DNA of 64,000 nt from Aureimonas sp. ME7 (GTDB lineage Bacteria > Pseudomonadota > Alphaproteobacteria > Rhizobiales > Rhizobiaceae). A program made the position numbers and the translations under genes. Shown here one piece after another: positions 18,333 through 27,944 of this stretch. Position 1 is the first letter of the stretch; every line of letters begins with the position of its first letter. The notes under the pieces were generated by a model that worked only from the letters and a program-made list of their open reading frames with translations, ran no database searches and had not been told where the DNA came from. Location: assembly GCF_903970965.1 (NCBI RefSeq), contig NZ_CAJCKW010000003.1, forward strand, positions 372,001-436,000, given 5' to 3'.

Positions 18333-18591
18333 GTCAGTCCTCCCTGGTCGATGTCGGGCCAGCCATGCGGCCCTGTCGAAATCGATGCGTTACGGTCGGA
18401 ATGCACGTCGGTCCGCGTCCGCGAAGGGAGCGGGGTCGCCCGCCCGCTTCGAAGGGCGAGGCTGAGCGATCTTAACAGTTCGATACGCCAAGTGAACAGG
18501 ATGTTTGCGCACAGTTAACCCAAACGTGCTCGGCTCAAATCTAGCGTCTCGCCGAACGGGCAACAGGGATCGGAAGTCGGCTCACCAAAAT

Positions 18592-19536
18592 TTAAGGCCA
18601 CTTCACCACGGGCGGCATCGACGACAGGATCGAGGCGACGTTGCCTCCCGTCTTCAGTCCGAACAGCGTGCCCCGGTCGTAGAGAAGGTTGTACTCGACG
18701 TAGCGCCCGCGCCGGACGAGCTGCTCCTCGCGATCCTCTTCCGTCCAAGGGGTCGCGGCGTTCTGGCGCACGATATGGGGATAGGCGACGAGGAAGGCCT
18801 TGCCGACGTCGCGCGTGAAGGCGAAGTCAGCCTCCCAGCCGCCGGCCTCCTCCGGGGAATGAAGCCAGTCGTAGAAGATGCCGCCGACGCCGCGCGCTTC
18901 GCCGCGATGGGGCAGGAAGAAATACTCGTCGCACCAGGTCTTGTAGCGATCGTAGCTCGCGACCGCCCCGTGCCGGTCGCAGACGAACTGAAGCGAGCGA
19001 TGGAAGGCGCGGGTGTCCGCATCGTCCGGTTGGCGGCGGCGCTCCAGCATCGGCGTCAGGTCTGCCCCCCCGCCGAACCATTGGCCGGTGGTCACCACCA
19101 TGCGCGTATTCATGTGAACGGCGGGGACGTTGGGGTTGCGGGTGTGGGCGATCAGGCTGATGCCGGACGCCCAGAAGCTCCGGTCGGCGTCGGCGCCCGG
19201 AATCTGCGCGGCGAAGTCCTCCGACAGCTCGCCGTAGACGGTGGACGTGTGAATGCCCGCCTTCTCGAAGACGCGTCCGCGCAGCATCGACATCGTGCCG
19301 CCGCCGCCGGCTTCCCCGCGCGTCCAGGGTGTGCGCTCGAAGCGCCCGGCGGGCATGCCCTCGTCCGATCCAAACTCGTCCTCCAGGTCTTCAAAGGCCT
19401 GGCACAGGCGATCGCGCAACTGTTCGAACCAGAGCCGCGCCTCCTCCTTCTTGCCCTCGATGTTCTCCGGCAGGCCCTGCGGCAGTTCGGGACGTTGCAT
19501 GTCGATCGCCTTCCTGAAAGCTGTCGGCGACGCCAT
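18592..19536 (-). CDS. hemF: Oxygen-dependent coproporphyrinogen III oxidase
   Basis: 314 residues. Oxidatively decarboxylates coproporphyrinogen III to protoporphyrinogen IX using O2 in haem synthesis. Conserved family segments are present: [43 protein letters not shown], and the C-terminal [20 protein letters not shown]. Length is as usual for the family. Transcribed alone, divergent from the small 81-residue gene. The aerobic enzyme fits an aerobic organism with the bc1 complex encoded nearby. Confidence 0.96.
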   Translation of the reverse strand: MASPTAFRKAIDMQRPELPQGLPENIEGKKEEARLWFEQLRDRLCQAFEDLEDEFGSDEGMPAGRFERTPWTRGEAGGGGTMSMLRGRVFEKAGIHTSTVYGELSEDFAAQIPGADADRSFWASGISLIAHTRNPNVPAVHMNTRMVVTTGQWFGGGADLTPMLERRRQPDDADTRAFHRSLQFVCDRHGAVASYDRYKTWCDEYFFLPHRGEARGVGGIFYDWLHSPEEAGGWEADFAFTRDVGKAFLVAYPHIVRQNAATPWTEEDREEQLVRRGRYVEYNLLYDRGTLFGLKTGGNVASILSSMPPVVKWP

Positions 19537-19692
19537 GCCGCTTCTTTCATTCTCGGGCTATCAGGAGTTCGAGCGTTTCGGAAGCGTTCCATTGTGGATG
19601 AAATCGGTAGGGAACCTCGATATCCGCCGGCTGGCGACCCATATTCTGGTCAGACATAACGTGAACGAACGACCAGCCGCACGGGGTTTCGC

Positions 19693-19938
19693 ATGGCCTC
19701 ATTCCCCACACCGCCTTTGGATGGCCTCAAGCGTCAGTTGCGCGCGAGCCGGACCGCCCATCGTGACAGCTACGTGCGCGAAACCTTCACCCTGCCGCGC
19801 TTCGAGGCTCGAACGAAAGCGCGCGAATGGTTCTCCCGCTATCCCAAGGCCGCTTATTGGACGCAGGTCGAGAGCTGGCGCCTTCTGCCCGGCGACGAGG
19901 TGGAGTTCACGATGCGCCGCCTGCCGACGGCCGACTGA
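19693..19938 (+). CDS. Small conserved hypothetical protein
   Basis: 81 residues, rich in Arg and aromatic residues: DSYVRETFTLPRFEARTKAR, then EWFSRYPKAAYWTQVESWRLLPGDEVEFTMRRLP. No membrane segment or signal. Small proteins of this kind are seen in related genomes; I know of no function. Its last 32 bases overlap the end of the convergent Nudix gene. Diverges from hemF. Confidence 0.6.
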   Translation: MASFPTPPLDGLKRQLRASRTAHRDSYVRETFTLPRFEARTKAREWFSRYPKAAYWTQVESWRLLPGDEVEFTMRRLPTAD

Positions 19939-20335
19939 GCCGGCGGCGGAGCGCCCGAATGGCGCCAAGCGTCGGCGCGGTCAGGGGTGAGGGGAGGTCG
20001 TCGAGTGGGAAAAAGTCGAGGCCGTCGTGCTTGTTCGGCTCGACGATCGTCGGCTCCCCCACGAATTCGGTGATGAAATAGACCGGCGCGAACCAGTGCG
20101 TGCCCGCATCGCGGTCGATCTGGTCGACGTTGCAGAGGAGTTCGGTGGCTTCGACGCGGATGCCGGTCTCCTCGAGAATCTCCCGCTCCGCAGCGGCGGC
20201 GGCCGTTTCGAACAGATCGACCTTGCCGCCCGGCAGTCCCCAATGCCCGGGCTCCGGAGCGTTGCGACGGCGGATCAGGAGCAGCTTCCCCCCGCGAACG
20301 ATCGCCGCGCCGGCGCCCAGTCTCGGCTCGTCCAT
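19907..20335 (-). CDS. Nudix hydrolase
   Basis: 142 residues. It opens GAGAAIVRGGKLLLIRRR and has the Nudix box GGKVDLFETAAAAAEREILE continuing into ETG, with WGLPGG ahead. Similar to dCTP/ADP-ribose type Nudix proteins of the order, but the substrate is not certain. Its ATG overlaps the stop of trmL by one base (TAATG), so it is translated from the trmL message. Confidence 0.87.
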   Translation of the reverse strand: MDEPRLGAGAAIVRGGKLLLIRRRNAPEPGHWGLPGGKVDLFETAAAAAEREILEETGIRVEATELLCNVDQIDRDAGTHWFAPVYFITEFVGEPTIVEPNKHDGLDFFPLDDLPSPLTAPTLGAIRALRRRLSRPSAGGAS

Positions 20336-20811
20336 TAATTGTCCTCCCCCGGTTCCGGCCAGCGCAACTGCCGCAGCGCCTCGCCCGCCACCATGGCGAC
20401 GCTGACCGCAAGGTTCAGCGAGCGCGCACCCGGCTCCATCGGGATCAGCAGGCGCTCCTCCGCCATCTCGTGGACGGCATCCGGCACGCCCGCGCTTTCC
20501 CGCCCGAACAGAAGCACGTCGTCCGCCTGGAAAGCCGCGTGGCAGTAGGGGCGGGCAGCCTTGGTGGTTAGAAGCACGATGCGGCGCCTCGCCCCGCGCC
20601 GTGCCGCGTCGAAGGCCGCGAAGTCCAGATGGCGCTTGAGCCTTGCCATCGCGAGATAGTCCATGCCCGCCCGCTTCAGGTTGCGGTCCGACAGATCGAA
20701 GCCGGCGGGTTCGATGATCTCGACATCGAGCCCGAGGCAGGCGCCGAGCCGGAGGATCGTGCCGGTGTTGCCGGCGATGTCGGGCTGGTAGAGGGCAATG
20801 GACAAGGGCAT
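20335..20811 (-). CDS. trmL: tRNA (cytidine(34)-2'-O)-methyltransferase
   Basis: 158 residues, a minimal SPOUT methyltransferase that modifies the wobble position of leucine tRNAs. It opens MPLSIALYQPDIAGNTGTIL, has HLDFAAFD in the middle, then the knot signature LLFGRESAGVPDAVHEM and the closing RSLNLAVSVAMVAGEALRQL. Start ATG 20811 fits the family. First of a two-gene unit with the Nudix gene. Confidence 0.94.
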   Translation of the reverse strand: MPLSIALYQPDIAGNTGTILRLGACLGLDVEIIEPAGFDLSDRNLKRAGMDYLAMARLKRHLDFAAFDAARRGARRRIVLLTTKAARPYCHAAFQADDVLLFGRESAGVPDAVHEMAEERLLIPMEPGARSLNLAVSVAMVAGEALRQLRWPEPGEDN

Positions 20812-20949
20812 GACGCGGCTTCTAGCAGGAAGCGGCGCATCCCGCGTCGTGAAACCGTCGCCGCGATCCCTATATGCAGCGGGACTGGCCGGGACCTCGG
20901 GTTCCCGGCGTGCCGGCGCGTGTCCGGTTCGTGTTACCGGAAGTGTCGG

Positions 20950-22848
20950 ATGTTCAACTATTTCGAGCGGCTCGTCGAAGCGTTCCCCACCGGGGAGAAG
21001 GGGAGTCCGCCGCGCACCCTCGGGCGGTTCATCTGGCACTACGCCAAGCCAGTCTGGCCGCTTCTGGCGCTGTATGCGACGGCGACGGCGCTCGTGTCCG
21101 TCGCCGAAGTCTCCTTGTTCGGGTTCCTGGGGCAGATCGTCAACTGGCTGTCCTCGGCCTCGCGCGAGACGTTCCTGCAGGACGAAGGCTGGCGCCTCGC
21201 GCTGATCGCGGGCGTCGTGCTCTTGGTGCTGCCGGGACTGACCTTCTTTTCCTCGCTGATCTCCTTCCAGGCGCTGTTCGGCAATTTCCCGATGCGCTTC
21301 CGCTGGAGCGTCCACAACTGGCTCCTGAACCAGTCGCTCGGCTTCTTCCAGGACGAGTTCGCCGGGCGCATCTCGACCAAGCTGATGCAGACCGCGCTCG
21401 CCATCCGCGAAACGGTGATGAAGTCCATCGGCGTGATGCTCTACGTCACGGTCTACTTCACCGGCATCCTCGTGATGATCGGCTCGGCGGACTGGCGACT
21501 GGTGCTGCCCTTCGTCGGCTGGCTGGCGGTCTACGTCCTACTCCTTCGCCACTTCATTCCGCGGCTGATGAACGTGTCCTCGCAACAGGCGGAGGCGCGC
21601 GCGGCGATGACGGGGCGCGTGGTGGACGCCTACAGCAACATCGGCACCGTCAAGCTCTTCGCCCATACCGAGCGCGAGGCCGTGCACGCGCGCCGCTCGA
21701 TGGAAGGGTTCCTGACCACCGTCCATGGGCAGGGGCGGCTGATCAACCTCTTCTTCACCTCGCTCTACAGTCTGAATTCGCTGCTCCTGTTCTCCGTCGG
21801 AGCCGTCGGCATCACCCTTTGGCTGAACGCCGCGCTGTCCGTCGGCGCGATCGCGGTGGCGATCGGTCTCGTGCTTCGGCTCAACGGCATGAGCCAGTGG
21901 ATCATGTGGGAAGTGTCGGAGCTCTTTGAGAACATCGGCACGATCCGTGATGGGATTGCCACCTTCACGCTGCCCGTCGCCCTGGAAGACGCGCCCGATG
22001 CGAAGCCGCTCGTCGTTTCGAACGGCGAGGTGCGGTTCGAGGCGGTCCGCTTCGCTTATGGCGCCGCGGCCCCGCACCGGGCGGCTGGGCCGGTGGTGGA
22101 CGACTTCACGCTCACCATCCGCCCCGGCGAGAAGATCGGCCTCGTCGGCCGCTCGGGCGCAGGCAAGTCGACGCTCCTGAACCTTCTTCTGCGCTTCTAC
22201 GACGTGGAGGGCGGGCGCATCCTGATCGACGGGCAGGACATTTCGCGCGTCACTCAGAACTCCCTGCGCGCCCAGATCGGCGTCGTCACGCAGGACACCT
22301 CGCTGCTTCACCGCACGATCGGCGAGAACATCCTCTACGGGCGGCCGGATGCGAGCGCCGACGCGCTCGGCCGCGCGGTGGAGCGCGCGGAAGCGTCCGG
22401 CTTCATCAACGGGCTGGAAGACAGCCACGGCGGGCGCGGCATGGACGCCGAGGTCGGCGAGCGGGGCGTCAAGCTTTCGGGCGGTCAGCGCCAGCGCATC
22501 GCGATCGCCCGCGTCATGCTGAAGGACGCGCCGATCCTGCTTCTCGACGAGGCGACCTCGGCGCTGGATTCGGAGGTCGAGGCGGCAATCGCCGAGAACC
22601 TTTATCGCCTGATGGAAGGCAAGACCGTGATCGCGGTGGCGCACCGCCTGTCCACCATCGCCGCGCTCGACCGTCTCGTGGTGATCGACCGGGGCCGGAT
22701 CCTGGAGGACGGCACCCATGCCGAGCTTCTGGAGCGCGGCGGCCTCTACGCCGACCTTTGGCGCCGGCAGGCCGGCGGCTTCCTGGACGCCGACGAGGAG
22801 GATCCCGCCAATCTCGGAGCCCCCGGCACGGTTCGGGCGGCGGAATGA
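20950..22848 (+). CDS. ABC exporter subunit (membrane domain fused to ATPase)
   Basis: 632 residues. About six membrane spans over residues 40-330 (for example LLALYATATALVSVAEVSLF) are followed by a full ATPase domain: Walker A GRSGAGKSTLLN, signature LSGGQRQRIAIAR, Walker B ILLLDEATSALD and the H-loop AHRLSTIA. ATG 20950 fits the family; the frame is open upstream across trmL on the other strand. It overlaps the next ABC gene by 4 bases, so the two probably form a heterodimer. Substrate unknown; lipid or drug export is typical for the class. Confidence 0.92.
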   Translation: MFNYFERLVEAFPTGEKGSPPRTLGRFIWHYAKPVWPLLALYATATALVSVAEVSLFGFLGQIVNWLSSASRETFLQDEGWRLALIAGVVLLVLPGLTFFSSLISFQALFGNFPMRFRWSVHNWLLNQSLGFFQDEFAGRISTKLMQTALAIRETVMKSIGVMLYVTVYFTGILVMIGSADWRLVLPFVGWLAVYVLLLRHFIPRLMNVSSQQAEARAAMTGRVVDAYSNIGTVKLFAHTEREAVHARRSMEGFLTTVHGQGRLINLFFTSLYSLNSLLLFSVGAVGITLWLNAALSVGAIAVAIGLVLRLNGMSQWIMWEVSELFENIGTIRDGIATFTLPVALEDAPDAKPLVVSNGEVRFEAVRFAYGAAAPHRAAGPVVDDFTLTIRPGEKIGLVGRSGAGKSTLLNLLLRFYDVEGGRILIDGQDISRVTQNSLRAQIGVVTQDTSLLHRTIGENILYGRPDASADALGRAVERAEASGFINGLEDSHGGRGMDAEVGERGVKLSGGQRQRIAIARVMLKDAPILLLDEATSALDSEVEAAIAENLYRLMEGKTVIAVAHRLSTIAALDRLVVIDRGRILEDGTHAELLERGGLYADLWRRQAGGFLDADEEDPANLGAPGTVRAAE

Positions 22849-24722
22849 TCGACCGCCTCCTTCGGCGCTTCGAGCGTTCGGTCGATCCCTACGGCGATAT
22901 CGATGACGGTGCGGAGGAGCGGCGCGTCGGCGCGCTTCCGCCCCTGCCGTCCGACGCCAATGCCTTCATCTGGCATTTCACGCGCGAGGCGAAATGGCCG
23001 TTTCTCGGCCTTCTCGTCACTGGCGGGCTGACGGGCGGCGTCGACGCCCTGCTCTATGCGGCCGTCGGCTGGGTGGTGGATGCGCTGGGCTCGTCTCCGC
23101 CGCAAACGTTCTTTCGGGAGCAGTGGCCGCTTCTCGTTTCGCTCGCCGTTCTGACGCTGGTGGTGCGCACCGCGGTGCTGTTCGCCGCTTCCGTGCTCGA
23201 ACAGCAGATCGTCACGCCCTCGCTTTTCAACCGCATCCGCTGGCAGAGCTACCGGCGGCTGATGGACCAGCCCTACACGTTCTTCCAGAACGATTTCGCC
23301 GGACGCATCGCGCAGAAGGTGCAACAGGTCGGCGAGGCGACGGGCGACTTTATCGTCACCACGCTCCAGACCTTCTGGAGCTTCGTCACCTTCGCGCTCC
23401 TGGCCGTTGCGATCCTCGGCGCCATGGACCCTTGGATGGGCGCGATCCTCGCCGTTTGGGCGCTGGGCTACGTCTGGATCGTGCGCAACCTCCTGCCGCG
23501 CATCCGCCGGGCGGGGCGCGAGACGGCGGACGCGCGCTCGCTGATGTCGGGCCGCGTCGTCGACAGCTTCACCAACATCCTCGCCGTCAAGCTCTTCGAC
23601 CCCGGCCGGCGGCAGGATGCCTTCGTGCTTGACGGGTTCCGCCGCTTCGTAGACGCGATGCGCCGGATGACGCGCGCCATCACCGCCGTGCGCACCGCCG
23701 TCGCGGTTCTCAACGGCTTCATGATGACGGCGATCGCCGCGCTCGTCCTTCATTCCTGGTCGTCGGGCTCGGCCAGCGGGGGCGATGTCGCCACCGCGCT
23801 CGGACTGGTTCTCCGGCTCAACCAGATGAGCGGCTGGATGATGTTCAACATCAACGGCCTCGTGCGCAACTACGGCACGGTGCAGGATGCGGTGGCGACC
23901 GTTTCCGTGCCCCCGGTGCTGACCGACCGGCCGGATGCGCCGCCGCTCGTCTCGAAGGGGGGAGGGGTGGAGTTCCGGGGCGTCGGCTTCCACTACGGCA
24001 AGGGCTCGGGCGTCATCGAGGGCTTCGACCTCGCCATCCGTCCCGGCGAGAAGGTCGGGCTCGTCGGACGCTCGGGCGCCGGCAAGACGACGCTCGTCAA
24101 CCTCCTCCTGCGCCTCTACGACTTGGAGCATGGCCGCATCCTCGTGGACGGGCAGGACATCGCGGCGGTGACGCAGACCTCGCTTCGCGCGCAGATCGGC
24201 GTGGTCACGCAGGACACCTCGCTGTTTCATCGCTCCATCCGCGACAACATCGCCTATGGGCGTCCGGATGCGACTGAGGGTGAGATCGTGGCGGCGGCCC
24301 GGCGCGCCGACGCGCTCCAATTCATCGAGGGCGTGCGCGATCCGAACGGGCGCGCCGGCTTCGACGCCTATGTCGGGGAACGCGGCGTGAAGCTTTCGGG
24401 TGGGCAGCGCCAGCGCATCGCGATCGCGCGCGTTTTCCTGAAGAACGCGCCGATCCTCGTTCTCGACGAGGCGACTTCGGCACTCGATTCGGAGGTCGAG
24501 GCGGCGATCCAGGACAATCTCGCCGCGATGATGGAGGGCAAGACGGTGATCGCGATCGCCCACCGGCTGTCCACCATCGCCAGCCTCGACCGGCTGGTGG
24601 TGATCGATGCCGGGCGAATCGTCGAGGAAGGAACCCATGCCGAACTGATCCGTCGCGGGGGACTCTACGCATCGCTCTGGCGCCGGCAATCCGGCGGTTT
24701 TCTAACCGACGCGGCGGAGTGA
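22845..24722 (+). CDS. ABC exporter subunit, partner of the previous gene
   Basis: 625 residues, the same layout as its neighbour and clearly a paralogue: membrane domain, then Walker A GRSGAGKTTLVN, signature LSGGQRQRIAIAR, Walker B ILVLDEATSALDSEVEAA and AHRLSTIASLDRLVVID. Start ATG 22845 overlaps the stop of the first subunit as ATGA, a sign of coupled translation and equal amounts. Both sites look catalytically intact (the Glu after Walker B is present in each), unlike many heterodimeric exporters in which one site is degenerate. Confidence 0.92.
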   Translation: MIDRLLRRFERSVDPYGDIDDGAEERRVGALPPLPSDANAFIWHFTREAKWPFLGLLVTGGLTGGVDALLYAAVGWVVDALGSSPPQTFFREQWPLLVSLAVLTLVVRTAVLFAASVLEQQIVTPSLFNRIRWQSYRRLMDQPYTFFQNDFAGRIAQKVQQVGEATGDFIVTTLQTFWSFVTFALLAVAILGAMDPWMGAILAVWALGYVWIVRNLLPRIRRAGRETADARSLMSGRVVDSFTNILAVKLFDPGRRQDAFVLDGFRRFVDAMRRMTRAITAVRTAVAVLNGFMMTAIAALVLHSWSSGSASGGDVATALGLVLRLNQMSGWMMFNINGLVRNYGTVQDAVATVSVPPVLTDRPDAPPLVSKGGGVEFRGVGFHYGKGSGVIEGFDLAIRPGEKVGLVGRSGAGKTTLVNLLLRLYDLEHGRILVDGQDIAAVTQTSLRAQIGVVTQDTSLFHRSIRDNIAYGRPDATEGEIVAAARRADALQFIEGVRDPNGRAGFDAYVGERGVKLSGGQRQRIAIARVFLKNAPILVLDEATSALDSEVEAAIQDNLAAMMEGKTVIAIAHRLSTIASLDRLVVIDAGRIVEEGTHAELIRRGGLYASLWRRQSGGFLTDAAE

Positions 24723-24935
24723 GCGGCCTTCAGTGACTATCCAGCGACATAACCGCCGGAACCGCTGCCTTAGTCTGGACAAGTTCCAAGCAGGCGCATA
24801 GGAATTGCCCCGGAAAACGGCTTCATGGGGGAGGCGCGGCCGCTCCGGCGCTCGGGCGTGCTCTGCGAAGGCCGTATCGGAATCCGGATCGTGTGCCTCA
24901 AGCGGCGCGCGGGCCTCGAAGGAGCGTCATTTCCT

Positions 24936-25496
24936 GTGAGCGTCGAGCATAGTAGCGAACCCACACGCCGGGACTTTCTATATATCGCGACGGCAGCCGC
25001 CGGCGCTGTGGGCGCCGTGGCGGCCGTCTGGCCCTTCATCGACCAGATGAACCCCGATGCGGCGACGCTCGCGCTCGCGCAGGTGGACGTGGACATCAGC
25101 CAGATCGCCGCCGGCCAGTCGATCACCGCCAAGTGGCGCGGCAAGCCGATCTTCATCCGCCAGCGCACGCCGACCGAGATCGAAGAGGGCAAGGGCGTCA
25201 ACCTGTCCGACCTCAAGGATCCGATCGCGCGCAACGCCAACCTTCCGTCCGACGCTCCGGCGACCGACGCCAACCGCGCGGCCAACGGCCAGGAGCAGTG
25301 GCTGGTGATGGTCGGGGTGTGCACGCATCTCGGCTGCGTGCCGCTCGGCCAGTCCGGCGACTACGACGGCTGGTACTGCCCGTGCCACGGCTCGCACTAC
25401 GATACGGCCGGCCGCGTCCGGAAGGGGCCGGCACCGGAGAACATGGCGGTGCCGCTGTTCACCTTCCCCAATCCCACCACGATCCGCATCGGTTGA
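24936..25496 (+). CDS. petA: Ubiquinol-cytochrome c reductase, Rieske iron-sulfur subunit
   Basis: 186 residues from a GTG start at 24936 (GGAG at 24921-24924). The twin-arginine-type N-terminus [20 protein letters not shown] is followed by the membrane anchor. The 2Fe-2S cluster motifs are intact: CTHLGC and CPCHGSHYD, with Cys and His ligands. Transfers electrons from ubiquinol to cytochrome c1 in the bc1 complex of the cytoplasmic membrane. First gene of petABC, with 13 bases to petB. Confidence 0.95.
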   Translation: MSVEHSSEPTRRDFLYIATAAAGAVGAVAAVWPFIDQMNPDAATLALAQVDVDISQIAAGQSITAKWRGKPIFIRQRTPTEIEEGKGVNLSDLKDPIARNANLPSDAPATDANRAANGQEQWLVMVGVCTHLGCVPLGQSGDYDGWYCPCHGSHYDTAGRVRKGPAPENMAVPLFTFPNPTTIRIG

Positions 25497-25509
25497 GGCG
25501 CGCACGAAC

Positions 25510-26808
25510 ATGAGTGGTCATTCGTCCTACGTGCCGACCAACGGCGTCATGCGCTGGCTCGACGCCCGCCTGCCGCTGCCCCGGCTCCTCTACGATTCCT
25601 TCGTGGCCTTCCCGGTTCCGCGCAACCTGAGCTACGCCTATACGTTCGGCGGCATCCTGGCGCTGTTCCTTGCCATCCAGATCCTGACCGGCGTCGTGCT
25701 CGCCATGCACTATGCCGCCAATTCCGGCATCGCCTTCCAGTCCGTCGAAAGCATCGTTCGCGACGTGAACTGGGGCTGGCTCCTGCGCTACATGCACGCC
25801 AACGGCGCCTCGTTCTTCTTCATCGCCGTCTACATTCACATCTTCCGCGGCCTGTACTACGGCTCCTACAAGGCGCCGCGCGAGATCATGTGGATTCTCG
25901 GCGTCATCATCTTCCTCCTGATGATGGCCACCGCCTTCATGGGCTACGTCCTGCCCTGGGGTCAGATGTCGTTCTGGGGCGCGACGGTGATCACCGGTTT
26001 CTTCACCGCCTTTCCCGGTATCGGCGGCCCGATCCAAACGCTGCTGCTCGGCGGCTTCGCGGTGGACAACGCGACGCTCAACCGCTTCTTCGCGCTGCAC
26101 TACCTCCTGCCGTTCATGATCGCGGGCGTCGTGATCCTCCACATCTGGGCGCTGCACGTCGTCGGCCAGACCAACCCGACCGGCGTCGAGATCAAGTCCG
26201 CCAAGGACACCGTGCCGTTCACGCCGCACGCGACCATCAAGGACGGGTTCGCGATGGTCGTGTTCCTGGCCTTCTTCTCCTACTTCGTGTTCTACCTGCC
26301 GAACTATCTCGGCCACCCAGACAACTACATTCCGGCGAACCCGCTGCAGACGCCGGCCCATATCGTGCCGGAATGGTACTTCCTGCCGTTCTACGCGATG
26401 CTGCGCGCCATCACCTTCAACATCGGTCCGATCGATTCCAAGCTCGGCGGCGTCCTCGTGATGTTCGGCTCGATCATCGTCCTGTTCTTCCTGCCCTGGC
26501 TGGATACGAGCCGCGTGCGCTCGACGAGCTACCGGCCGATCTACAAGATCTTCTTCTGGATCTTCGCGGTGAACGCCGTGATCCTCGGCTGGCTCGGCTC
26601 GCGCCCGGCGGAAGGCATCTATCCGACGCTTTCCCTCATCGGCACGATCTACTACTTCGCGCACTTCCTGATCGTTCTGCCCGTTCTCGGGCTGATCGAG
26701 ACGCCGAAGAAGCTGCCGAACTCGATTTCGGAAGCGGTTCTGGCCAAGCATGGTGCCGCAAGGACGGTGCCGGCGGGTGCCGCCGCGTCACCCGAAACCA
26801 AAGGCTGA
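25510..26808 (+). CDS. petB: Cytochrome b of the bc1 complex
   Basis: 432 residues, about eight membrane spans. Haem-ligand helices are seen ([28 protein letters not shown], and [20 protein letters not shown] with its His pairs). The Qo-site motif [13 protein letters not shown] is present. The separate cytochrome c1 gene is as usual in alphaproteobacteria. Second gene of petABC, 11 bases before petC. GAGGCG ahead of ATG 25510. Confidence 0.96.
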   Translation: MSGHSSYVPTNGVMRWLDARLPLPRLLYDSFVAFPVPRNLSYAYTFGGILALFLAIQILTGVVLAMHYAANSGIAFQSVESIVRDVNWGWLLRYMHANGASFFFIAVYIHIFRGLYYGSYKAPREIMWILGVIIFLLMMATAFMGYVLPWGQMSFWGATVITGFFTAFPGIGGPIQTLLLGGFAVDNATLNRFFALHYLLPFMIAGVVILHIWALHVVGQTNPTGVEIKSAKDTVPFTPHATIKDGFAMVVFLAFFSYFVFYLPNYLGHPDNYIPANPLQTPAHIVPEWYFLPFYAMLRAITFNIGPIDSKLGGVLVMFGSIIVLFFLPWLDTSRVRSTSYRPIYKIFFWIFAVNAVILGWLGSRPAEGIYPTLSLIGTIYYFAHFLIVLPVLGLIETPKKLPNSISEAVLAKHGAARTVPAGAAASPETKG

Positions 26809-26819
26809 ACGAAGCACCG

Positions 26820-27803
26820 ATGGATTCCGCAATGAAGAAGCTTCTTCCAGCCTTCCTGGCCGCCGGCGTCGTGTTCGCGCCGGTCGCCGGTTTCGCCCAG
26901 GAAAGCGCGGCTCCGGCCGCGACCACCGCGACCGAGGGACAGATCGAAGGTGCGGCGCCCGGCGCCGCCCCCGATGCCGCACGCGGCACGGAAGCCGCCG
27001 TTGCCGGCGAGCCGGCAGAGGCCCACGCGACGCCGCACTATCCCTTGAAGAAGCCGGCCGAGCTCTCCTGGACCTTTGCCGGCCCGTTCGGCCATTGGGA
27101 TCTCGGCCAGCTCCAGCGCGGCTTGAAGATCTACAAGGAGGTCTGCTCCAACTGCCACTCGATGAACCTCGTGTCCTTTCGGAACTTCGAGGCTCTTGGC
27201 TATAGCGACGAGCAGGTCCGCGCCTTGGCCGCGCAGTACCAGATCACCGACCCCGCGCCGAACGCGCAAGGGGAGATGTTCGAGCGCGCGGGCATCCCGT
27301 CCGACCGCCTGCCCTCGCCCTATCCGAACCCGGAAGCGGCAGCCGCTGCATTGGGCGGCGCCCATCCGCCGGATCTTTCGCTGATCGCCAAGGCGCGCTC
27401 GGTGGAGCGCGGCTTCCCGACCTTCCTCTTCGACCTCGTTCCCTGGAAGCAATATGCCGAAGGCGGCCCGGATTATATCCACGGCCTTCTGACCGGCTAT
27501 GGCGAGGAAGTGCCGGCCCATATCACCGTTCAGCCGGGCACCTACTACAACCCGCACTTCATCGCCGGCCCCGCGCTCGCCATGGCGCCGCCGTTGTCGG
27601 ACGGCCAGGTGAGCTACGACGACGGGGCGCCCGAAACGCTCGAGCAGTATTCGCGCGACGTGTCCGCCTTCCTGATGTGGGCGGCCGAGCCGCACCTCGT
27701 GGAGCGCAAGGCCACGGGCTTCGTGGTGATGATCTTCCTGATCGGCTTCGCGATCATGCTCTATCTCGTCAAGCGGCGGGTCTGGGCCGACACGCCGCAC
27801 TGA
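26820..27803 (+). CDS. petC: Cytochrome c1 of the bc1 complex
   Basis: 327 residues. A signal peptide (MKKLLPAFLAAGVVFAPVAG, ending about FAQ) is followed by an Ala/Pro/Glu-rich spacer of about 50 residues that the family does not always have. The haem c motif is CSNCHS, the axial Met is in ALAMAPPLSDGQV, and the C-terminal membrane anchor is VVMIFLIGFAIMLYLVKRR. ATG 26820 is used here; ATG 26832 four codons later would give a more typical signal peptide. A terminator follows at 27831. Confidence 0.95.
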   Translation: MDSAMKKLLPAFLAAGVVFAPVAGFAQESAAPAATTATEGQIEGAAPGAAPDAARGTEAAVAGEPAEAHATPHYPLKKPAELSWTFAGPFGHWDLGQLQRGLKIYKEVCSNCHSMNLVSFRNFEALGYSDEQVRALAAQYQITDPAPNAQGEMFERAGIPSDRLPSPYPNPEAAAAALGGAHPPDLSLIAKARSVERGFPTFLFDLVPWKQYAEGGPDYIHGLLTGYGEEVPAHITVQPGTYYNPHFIAGPALAMAPPLSDGQVSYDDGAPETLEQYSRDVSAFLMWAAEPHLVERKATGFVVMIFLIGFAIMLYLVKRRVWADTPH

Positions 27804-27830
27804 GGCGGCGCGAGGTTCGAGGCATTCGAT

Positions 27831-27855
27831 AAAGGGGCTTTCGAGCCCCTTTTTC
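27831..27855 (+). terminator. Intrinsic terminator after petABC
   Basis: 9-bp stem (AAAGGGGCT 27831-27839 with AGCCCCTTT from 27844), tight loop TTCG-type, then a T run. Confidence 0.93.
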
Positions 27856-27944
27856 TTTGGGAAGGAGGACCCGCTTAGGTTGAAACGGCGTCAAACCTTT
27901 AACTCTTGTCGGCTAGCTTACGGTCGTCTCGAGGGTTGCGCCTG

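Noticed and set aside
22746-24689. A 647-codon minus-strand frame across the second ABC exporter gene
   Set aside because: Antisense shadow; the exporter on the plus strand has all ATPase motifs.
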